In this document: positions 8,830-13,609 of the stretch, one piece after another
Numbering within the stretch: position 1 is the stretch's first letter
Layout: each line of letters starts with the position of its first letter
From: Acidimicrobiaceae bacterium
Lineage (GTDB): Bacteria > Actinomycetota > Acidimicrobiia > Acidimicrobiales > Palsa-688
NCBI GenBank assembly: GCA_030838025.1
Contig: JAUTXM010000387.1
Span: forward strand, 1-13,609
Direction of reading: 5' to 3'
DNA length: 13,609 nt
The notes under the pieces: model-generated
Databases searched by the model: none
Seen by the model: only the letters and a program-made list of their open reading frames with translations
Told to the model about the DNA's origin: nothing
Position numbers and translations under genes: made by a program

Positions 8830-9112
8830 CACCATCTTGGCCGACATCACCCAAATGCTCGCCCAGGTGATCGGCGAGGACTATCTGCTCGAGGTCGACG
8901 TCACCATGGACACGGCGTTCTCGGGCGACCTGGAGCTCGAGAGCATCGAGTTCGTGGCACTGGCGGGGCTCATGAAGGAGCACTACGGCGCCGCCGTCGA
9001 CTTCGTCGGGTTCCTGGCGGACATGGACCTGCACGAGATCATCGCCCTGCGGGTCGGCCAGGTCGTCGACCACATCTGGCTGTGCCTGGAGGCGGTGGGC
9101 AGCCGTGGCTGA
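8819..9112 (+). CDS. Free-standing acyl carrier protein
   Basis: This 97-residue acidic protein has the size and helical pattern of an acyl carrier protein. Ser42, in DLELESIEFV, is the expected phosphopantetheine attachment site. The residue before the serine is Glu rather than the usual Asp. The ATG has a strong AAGAGAGGA site six bases upstream, and the gene overlaps the end of the KS-AT-DH-PPTase gene by 11 bases. That synthase lacks any carrier domain, so this ACP is its likely partner and could be activated by its fused PPTase; this is inference from order and coupling. The C-terminus (VVDHIWLCLEAVG) is longer than in a minimal ACP. The gene also overlaps the hydrolase by 8 bases. The family is confident; which acyl group it carries is unknown. 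Confidence 0.87.
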   Translation: MDADTILADITQMLAQVIGEDYLLEVDVTMDTAFSGDLELESIEFVALAGLMKEHYGAAVDFVGFLADMDLHEIIALRVGQVVDHIWLCLEAVGSRG

Positions 9113-9995
9113 TGTCGTCGCCAACGGGGTGCGGTTCCATGTGCAGCAGCTGACGCCGCCGCCGGGGTTCGCGCCGGATTCGCCGGACTCGGGTGAGGCG
9201 CGGCCGAGCGTGGTGTTCATCCACGGGCTGGTCATGGACAACCTGTCGAGCTTCTATTACACGCTGGCCAACCCCTTGGCCGCCGCCGGGGCCGACGTGC
9301 TGCTGTACGACCTGCGGGGGCACGGGTTGTCGGAGCGGCCGCCGCTCGGGTACGCCTTGGAGGATTCGGTCGAGGACCTGGTCGGGTTGCTGTTCGAGTT
9401 GGGGATCGACGGTCCGGTGCACATCGTGGGCAACAGCTACGGCGGCACCGTCGGCCTGGCGTTCGCCATGGCGTACCCGTCGCGCGTCGCCAGCCTGGTG
9501 CTCGTCGAGGGGCACTTCGCGGTGCAGGGCTGGGGCGAGGAAATGGCCCGGACGCTGTGGGGGATCGCGTTCGGGATGGAGTTGGAGGAGGCCCGGACCT
9601 GGGTGGCGTCGGCCGGGCGCAAGATGACGCGCATGGCCGGCAAGGCTGACGCGTTGATCAACGGCACCAGCCTGGTGGAGGATCTGCTGACCGCGGTTCC
9701 GTTGCCGCGCCAGCCGCTGGCGTCGCTGGCCTGTCCGGTGCTGGCGATGTACGGGGACGAGTCCGACGTGATCGACCGGGCCCGGGATCTGGCGTCGTTG
9801 GTGCCCGATTTCACGCTCAACATCCTTCAGGGATGTGGCCACTCCATCTTGATGGAGGTGCCAGCGCATTTGCGGGCCGTGCTGGCGTGGTGGTTCGCGG
9901 GCCGGGTTGGACCGGCGCCGCTCTACCAGCCGCCCGTGCTGGACCCGCCGTCGGCTTCGGCGGCGCACCCGCTGGCCGAACTGGTCGCCGGCTGA
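9105..9995 (+). CDS. Alpha/beta-fold hydrolase (possible chain-releasing thioesterase/esterase)
   Basis: This 296-residue protein has the alpha/beta-hydrolase landmarks: the oxyanion strand FIHGLVMDN, DLRGHG, the nucleophile elbow GNSYGG with Ser111, an acid region YGDESD (Asp218 or Asp221), and the catalytic His246 in GCGHSILME. There is no signal peptide, so it is probably cytoplasmic. The GTG start overlaps the ACP stop by 8 bases, with GGAGG and GGTGGG upstream inside the ACP gene, so the two are probably translated together. The position after the two synthases and the ACP suggests release of the finished chain from a carrier, proofreading of stalled chains, or ester formation with another molecule. 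The sequence alone does not choose among these. The last 35 or so residues are a Pro/Ala-rich tail beyond the usual fold. Confidence 0.88.
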   Translation: MADVVANGVRFHVQQLTPPPGFAPDSPDSGEARPSVVFIHGLVMDNLSSFYYTLANPLAAAGADVLLYDLRGHGLSERPPLGYALEDSVEDLVGLLFELGIDGPVHIVGNSYGGTVGLAFAMAYPSRVASLVLVEGHFAVQGWGEEMARTLWGIAFGMELEEARTWVASAGRKMTRMAGKADALINGTSLVEDLLTAVPLPRQPLASLACPVLAMYGDESDVIDRARDLASLVPDFTLNILQGCGHSILMEVPAHLRAVLAWWFAGRVGPAPLYQPPVLDPPSASAAHPLAELVAG

Positions 9996-10029
9996 TCGCG
10001 CTGATAGTCCAGGCTGGACTGGGGCAAAG

Positions 10030-10088
10030 CCAGCGCTTTGGGACCACTTGTTGCTGTGTCACGACGATAACCGGGCCCAAAGCGCTGG
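10030..10088. repeat. Perfect 13-bp inverted repeat in the hydrolase-glycosyltransferase spacer
   Basis: CCAGCGCTTTGGG at 10030-10042 is exactly reverse-complemented by CCCAAAGCGCTGG at 10076-10088, with a 33-base loop. Each arm contains the palindrome AGCGCT. It sits 34 bases after the hydrolase stop and 51 bases before the glycosyltransferase start. There is no T-run after it, so it is not a classical intrinsic terminator. It could be a factor-binding operator, a transcript-stabilising stem or an attenuating hairpin. Confidence 0.7.
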
Positions 10089-10139
10089 ACGCTACCCAGA
10101 CGTGACGAGTCGTTCGCCCGAGCGCAGTAGACAGCGTTC

Positions 10140-11336
10140 GTGAGCCGGTTCCTGTTCGTGGTGCCGCCGCTCACGGGGCACACCAACCCGACCGTGGCGG
10201 TCGGGGAACGGCTGCGGGCCCGGGGCCATGTCGTGGCGTGGACCGGCTATGCCAAGGCGATCCGACCGCTGCTCCCGCCCGACGCCGAGTTGATCCCCGT
10301 CGGCGATGATCCCGCCGACGACGACCCAGGGGTCGCCGAGGCCCGGCAACGCTCGCAAGGGCTGCGGGGCGCCGAGGCACTGCTGTTCCTGTGGGAGGAC
10401 TTCATCCTCCCCCTCGGCCGGGCCATGGTCCCGGGCGTGGAATCCGCCGTCGACCGGTTCCGGCCCGACGTGCTTATCGTCGACCAGCAGGCCATCGCCG
10501 GTGCCGTCGTGGCCATCCGCCGGGGCCTGCCCTGGGCCACCTCGGCCACTACGTCGGCCGAACTGGTGGATCCCTTCGCGCTGCTCCCCAAGGTGGGCGA
10601 GTGGGTCGCCACGTCGTTGCGCCAGTTCCAGGCCGACTTCGGCGTGGCCGGCGGGGGCGACCTCCGCTTCTCGGAGCACCTGGTGGTGGCGTTCACCACG
10701 GCGGCGCTGGCCGGGGCGGGGCGATCCTTCCCGTCGCACTACCGATTCGTCGGGCCGTCGCTCGGGTCCCGCCCGGCGACGGTCAAGTTTCCCTGGGAGT
10801 GGCTCGATCCCTCCCGGCGCCATGTGCTGGTCTCGCTGGGAACGATCAACGCGCCCGCGGGACGGCGTTTCCTGACCTCGGCGGTGGAAGCGCTGGCGGC
10901 CCTGGCCGACCGTGTGCAGGGCGTCGTGGTCGGCCCGCCGGACCTGGTCGCGTCGGACAATGTGTTGGTGCGGGGATTTGTTCCCCAACTCGACCTGCTT
11001 CGGCACATGGACGCCGTGGTGTCGCACGGGGGCCACAACACGGTGTGCGAGACCCTGGCCCAGGGGCTCCCCCTGGTGGTGGCGCCGATCCGGGACGACC
11101 AGCCGATCGTCGCCCAGCAGGTCACCGACGCCGGCGCTGGCGTGCGGGTGAAGTTCGGGCGGGTCCGGGCACCTGAGTTGGCGTCGGCGATCGCCACCGT
11201 GCTTGATCAGCCGTCGTATCGGGAGGCGGCAGTGCGCTTGCAGGCGTCGTTCATCGCGGCCGGCGGTCCCGACGCCGCCGCTGAAGCGCTGGAGTCGCTC
11301 CTCGCCCGCCACTCTGGTGGCGAGTTGTGGCTCTGA
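10140..11336 (+). CDS. GT1-family (MGT/UGT-like) glycosyltransferase
   Basis: This 398-residue GT-B-fold enzyme is close to the usual family length. The N-terminus carries FVVPPLTGHTNP, in which His14 aligns with the catalytic base of UGT/MGT enzymes. The C-terminal nucleotide-sugar domain has FVPQLDLLRHMDAVVSHGGHN (around 280-300), with the diphosphate-binding HGGHN at 296-300 and the sugar-contacting Asp320-Gln321 in DDQPIVAQQV. It should move a sugar from a nucleotide donor to a small lipophilic acceptor, as macrolide, sterol or carotenoid glycosyltransferases do. Its place behind the synthase operon makes the polyketide or lipid chain the likely acceptor (inference). The start is GTG with no strong ribosome site; it was chosen because the beta-strand begins immediately. 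A 144-base gap with an inverted repeat precedes it, so it may have its own promoter. Confidence 0.9.
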   Translation: MSRFLFVVPPLTGHTNPTVAVGERLRARGHVVAWTGYAKAIRPLLPPDAELIPVGDDPADDDPGVAEARQRSQGLRGAEALLFLWEDFILPLGRAMVPGVESAVDRFRPDVLIVDQQAIAGAVVAIRRGLPWATSATTSAELVDPFALLPKVGEWVATSLRQFQADFGVAGGGDLRFSEHLVVAFTTAALAGAGRSFPSHYRFVGPSLGSRPATVKFPWEWLDPSRRHVLVSLGTINAPAGRRFLTSAVEALAALADRVQGVVVGPPDLVASDNVLVRGFVPQLDLLRHMDAVVSHGGHNTVCETLAQGLPLVVAPIRDDQPIVAQQVTDAGAGVRVKFGRVRAPELASAIATVLDQPSYREAAVRLQASFIAAGGPDAAAEALESLLARHSGGELWL

Positions 11337-11375
11337 GGGCGAGTTACAGCGCTGGACGACCTTAAACAGCCCTCA
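11334..11375. terminator. Weak stem-loop at the convergent gene ends
   Basis: TGAGGGC (11334-11340, including the glycosyltransferase stop) pairs with GCCCTCA (11369-11375) across a 28-base loop. No T-run follows on either strand. The 79-base gap between the convergent glycosyltransferase and methyltransferase genes holds nothing stronger. A role in termination is plausible only from position. Confidence 0.25.
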
Positions 11376-11415
11376 AAGCCATAACCAGCCCACAGACGCG
11401 AGCGAGCTGCCGGAA

Positions 11416-13350
11416 CTAGCGCTTTCGAGCCAGCACCCGGTAAGTATTCGACCAACTCGGGGCCTTGGTGCTGACAAACGGCTTGATGACCCGATCGGCG
11501 GCCATGCCGGCCAGGGCAATCGGTGCCAGGGCCACGAGTATCACCCCGCGCCGGAACCGTTCCACCGGGGTGGGAGGGTCCCGCCAGGGCAATCTGGGCG
11601 GGGGCGCCAAGCTGGCGGCCCACATCCACAGGCCACCGCCGAGATCGACCGGCTGATGGGCCGGTCCCCGCTCGATCTCGACGACGGAGAAACCGTGCGC
11701 TTCGAGGGCGCGGCAGAGGTTGGCGACCGGTAGGAATTGCTGATGCTGGGGTTGCAGCCACGGGACCCAGAACCGACCCATCAGCTGGGCGAATCGGGAC
11801 TCGGGATCGGGGACCTCGATCAGGAGGTGGCCGCCCGGTCGGAGCACCCGGTGGGCCGCTACCAACTCGGCGCGCGGATCTCTCGTGTGCTCGAGGTAGT
11901 GATGCATGCTGACGGTGTCGTAACGATCCTGCAGTTCGTCGGCGAGGTCGGGAAACAAGCCCCGGTAGGCGTGGTCGATCCAGCCTCGCCGCCACGATTC
12001 CTCGATGCTGCTGCCCATGTCGAGGCCGTCGAAGCGGGTCGCGGGCAGCAGCCCCCGGGCGACGAGGCAGAAGTGGCCGTAGCCACTGCCGACATCGAGC
12101 CACGCCTGGGGTGACGAGTGCCGGCACGCCAGGTCGACCCGTCCCCGGTAGGACGGCTCAGAGTGGGCGAACAGGAACTGCGTCCCGCCGGCCCCCAACC
12201 CGTCGTAGAAGTCGCGGTAGTAGAAGTTGAGCCCGTCGATGGTCAAGCGCGGGTTCTGGAACAACAGGCCGCAGCTGGCGCACTCCTCGATCACGAACTC
12301 GCCGGGCTTGAACTGGGCCAGATCCCCGGTGCGGACCCGCTCGGCGATGGCGCGGCTGTCGCACCACGGGCAGGTCGTGCGCCGGGGTTCGAAGAAGCGC
12401 GCCAAACCCGGCGCCAGCTCGGCTTCATAGTCGGGCCGGAGGGCCTCGATGGGATCGATGGGATCGATGGCCTCGATGGGATCGCCCTCGGCGTCCGCGT
12501 CCGCGCTCGGACTCGGGTGCCGGTTCAAGGCTGCGGCCGCCTTGATCATGGTGAAGGGGTCGAGGACGCGGCTGACGATGTCGCGACGCAGCGACCACCG
12601 GGGATGCGGTGCCAGGGCGCTGCCACCGGTCACCAGGTAGGGCTGGAGGACAACGGTGGCCGCAGCGGCGGCCCCCCACCCGGGACTGAGCACCAACCCC
12701 GCGAGAACGAGTGACGAGCGGGCGGCCGGGATGGCGAGCGCGACCGGGGCGAACGCGTCGTACGTGGCCTGCAATACGCCGAGCCGTTCTGGCAGCCCGG
12801 CGTCGACGGCTCGAAGTGACGGCACGACGACGAAGTCCGTCGCCCGGGCGGCGTGCTGCTTCAGCCGCACCATCAGGCGCACCAGGTCCGCCCGGTCGCG
12901 CACCCGTGGCGCGCCCGCCTCGGGCGAAGCCTCCATCCGGTCCCAGACGTCTCGGCGCACCAAAACGGCGTGAAGCGCTCCCCGTCCAACAGCGAAGCCG
13001 GCCGACCGGAACGCGACCGTGTCGACCGCTCGGGCAAGATCAACAGCGTCGGGGAGGGGCAGGTTTCCAGGCACGAGGTCGAGCACGTCGAGTTCCTCGG
13101 CCTGCGCGTGGGCGGCCGCGGCCCGGCGCGTGACATCGTCGACCTCGACGCCTGGGGCCTGCACCAAGAGGTAGTCCTCGTCCTGCTGCCCGGGCTGGGC
13201 GTCGAGCCGGGTAAGGCCGGACAGGCGATGCCGCAGCCGCACCCCGTTGACCAGGGTGCCCGCGGTGAGCACCACCCACAGCCAGCCGCGCCGGCGGCGG
13301 GGCAGGAGGCGCCGCCACGCCGCACGCCTGTTGCCTGCTGTACCCCACAC
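11416..13350 (-). CDS. Multidomain zinc-ribbon SAM-dependent methyltransferase with unidentified N-terminal region
   Basis: This 644-residue protein reads right to left from GTG at 13350. Residues 1-25 are Arg-rich, followed by a short hydrophobic stretch (22-35). Residues about 60-270 are a region I do not recognise, containing a hydrophobic segment (205-240); a degenerate family-2 glycosyltransferase is one guess, with weak support. Residues 289-304 are a repeat linker. Cys327-X2-Cys330 and Cys357-X2-Cys360 form a zinc ribbon, as found ahead of some C- and O-methyltransferases. The class I methyltransferase follows, with motif I LDVGSGYGHF (418-427), acidic D441-D444 after strand 2, HHYLEH (483-488) and VLRPGGHLLIEVP (502-514). 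A hydrophobic helix at 602-617 and a basic tail close it. It may methylate the neighbouring pathway's product or a cell-envelope sugar. It lies convergent to the glycosyltransferase, so co-regulation is not shown. The start could be further downstream. Confidence 0.85.
   Translation of the reverse strand: MWGTAGNRRAAWRRLLPRRRRGWLWVVLTAGTLVNGVRLRHRLSGLTRLDAQPGQQDEDYLLVQAPGVEVDDVTRRAAAAHAQAEELDVLDLVPGNLPLPDAVDLARAVDTVAFRSAGFAVGRGALHAVLVRRDVWDRMEASPEAGAPRVRDRADLVRLMVRLKQHAARATDFVVVPSLRAVDAGLPERLGVLQATYDAFAPVALAIPAARSSLVLAGLVLSPGWGAAAAATVVLQPYLVTGGSALAPHPRWSLRRDIVSRVLDPFTMIKAAAALNRHPSPSADADAEGDPIEAIDPIDPIEALRPDYEAELAPGLARFFEPRRTTCPWCDSRAIAERVRTGDLAQFKPGEFVIEECASCGLLFQNPRLTIDGLNFYYRDFYDGLGAGGTQFLFAHSEPSYRGRVDLACRHSSPQAWLDVGSGYGHFCLVARGLLPATRFDGLDMGSSIEESWRRGWIDHAYRGLFPDLADELQDRYDTVSMHHYLEHTRDPRAELVAAHRVLRPGGHLLIEVPDPESRFAQLMGRFWVPWLQPQHQQFLPVANLCRALEAHGFSVVEIERGPAHQPVDLGGGLWMWAASLAPPPRLPWRDPPTPVERFRRGVILVALAPIALAGMAADRVIKPFVSTKAPSWSNTYRVLARKR
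12442..12486 (-). repeat. In-frame 9-bp tandem repeat, five units, in the methyltransferase linker
   Basis: Plus-strand units GGCCTCGAT, GGGATCGAT, GGGATCGAT, GGCCTCGAT and GGGATCGCC run without gaps. Because 9 is a multiple of three, they add Asp/Glu-Pro/Ala-Ile triplets (residues about 289-303) and keep the frame. They lie between the N-terminal region and the zinc ribbon, where length changes should be tolerated. Confidence 0.85.
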
Positions 13351-13363
13351 GATGGACGATTCT

Positions 13364-13390
13364 GCCCCACCCGACGGTGCCAGGTGGGGC
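13364..13390. repeat. 8-bp inverted repeat beside the methyltransferase start
   Basis: GCCCCACC (13364-13371) pairs with GGTGGGGC (13383-13390) across 11 bases. On the minus strand it lies just upstream of the GTG at 13350, and its proximal arm reads GGTGGGGC, the only Shine-Dalgarno-like stretch there. It could be an operator or a stem that hides the ribosome site. An effect is not shown. Confidence 0.45.
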
Positions 13391-13431
13391 GAAGCGCGGG
13401 CGAGATGAGCGCCGGGCTGGGCGGGGACCTC

Positions 13432-13599
13432 CGGTCCAGGCCGGACGCCGGTCCAGGCCGGACGCCGGTCCAGGCCGGGTGCCGGCTCAGGCCGGGTGCC
13501 GGTTCAGGCCGGGTGCTGGTCCAGGCCGGGCGCCGGTCCAGGGCGGGCGCCGGTCCACCCGGGACGCCGGTTCGCCGGATGCCGGTTCAGGCGGGGGGG
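13432..13599. repeat. 17-bp tandem repeat array, about ten units
   Basis: The unit CGGTCCAGGCCGGACGC starts at 13432 and repeats with period 17 at 13449, 13466, 13483, 13500, 13517, 13534 and 13551. A 15-base degenerate unit follows at 13568 and a partial one at 13583. The first two units are identical; later ones carry scattered changes (for example GGTGC or GGCGC ends). Seventeen is not a multiple of three, so this is not protein-coding repetition. It lies in the gene-free 259 bases upstream of the minus-strand methyltransferase, close to the window end. It looks like a minisatellite (VNTR). Confidence 0.9.
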
Positions 13600-13609
13600 T
13601 GAGGATTAG

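Noticed and set aside
10048..10071. Promoter TTGTTG ... GATAAC before the glycosyltransferase
   Set aside because: The spacing is only about 12 bases and the -10 match is weak, so it is not separable from chance.
10092..11312. Minus-strand 406-codon frame opposite the glycosyltransferase
   Set aside because: Low-complexity Arg/Gly/His-rich translation; the plus strand carries the GT1 motifs.
11348..11358. AGCGCTGGACG shared between the two intergenic gaps (also at 10081-10091)
   Set aside because: An 11-base match without a dyad partner here; likely chance in GC-rich sequence.
13432..13599. CRISPR array
   Set aside because: Units are contiguous with no unique spacers, and no cas genes are present.
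12853..13602. Plus-strand frame running through the tandem repeat to the right end
   Set aside because: It is antisense to the methyltransferase gene and then reads the 17-bp repeat in shifting frames (Gly/Pro/Arg-rich), with no recognisable domain.

Overview
This is a very GC-rich bacterial window. It uses GTG starts, has tightly overlapping genes, and carries arginine/alanine/proline-rich proteins. It looks actinobacterial; an Acidimicrobiia-like or other environmental actinomycete is a reasonable guess, but no marker gene fixes the taxon. I see no RNA genes, insertion sequences, CRISPR arrays, integrases or origins.

Bases 1-9995 hold a four-gene plus-strand operon in which every junction overlaps. 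(1) The 3' part of a PfaA-like iterative type I polyketide synthase, KS-AT-ACP-KR; its 5' end is cut off by the window edge. (2) A second megasynthase, KS-AT-DH-PPTase, with its own fused phosphopantetheinyl transferase but no carrier domain. (3) A free-standing acyl carrier protein. (4) An alpha/beta hydrolase. Together genes 1 and 2 carry the domain set of enediyne PKSE and polyunsaturated-fatty-acid synthases (KS, AT, ACP, KR, DH, PPTase), but split over two proteins with a duplicated KS-AT pair. The second AT has lost the malonyl-binding arginine and the GQGSQ loop, so it may handle a different (starter) acyl group.

Bases 9996-10139 are a spacer with a perfect 13-bp inverted repeat. Bases 10140-11336 encode a GT1/MGT-type glycosyltransferase on the plus strand. 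A 79-bp convergent gap follows. Bases 11416-13350 (minus strand) encode a 644-residue protein with an unidentified N-terminal region containing a hydrophobic stretch, an in-frame 9-bp repeat linker, a zinc ribbon and a SAM-dependent methyltransferase domain. Bases 13351-13609 carry no gene that I can support; they hold a short inverted repeat next to the methyltransferase start and a 17-bp tandem repeat array.

Working model (inference): the two synthases and the free ACP build a reduced, probably unsaturated acyl or polyketide chain, the hydrolase releases or edits it, and the glycosyltransferase, possibly with the methyltransferase, decorates it to give a glycolipid-like product. No enoylreductase is visible, so either the product is polyene-like or the reductase lies to the left of the window.
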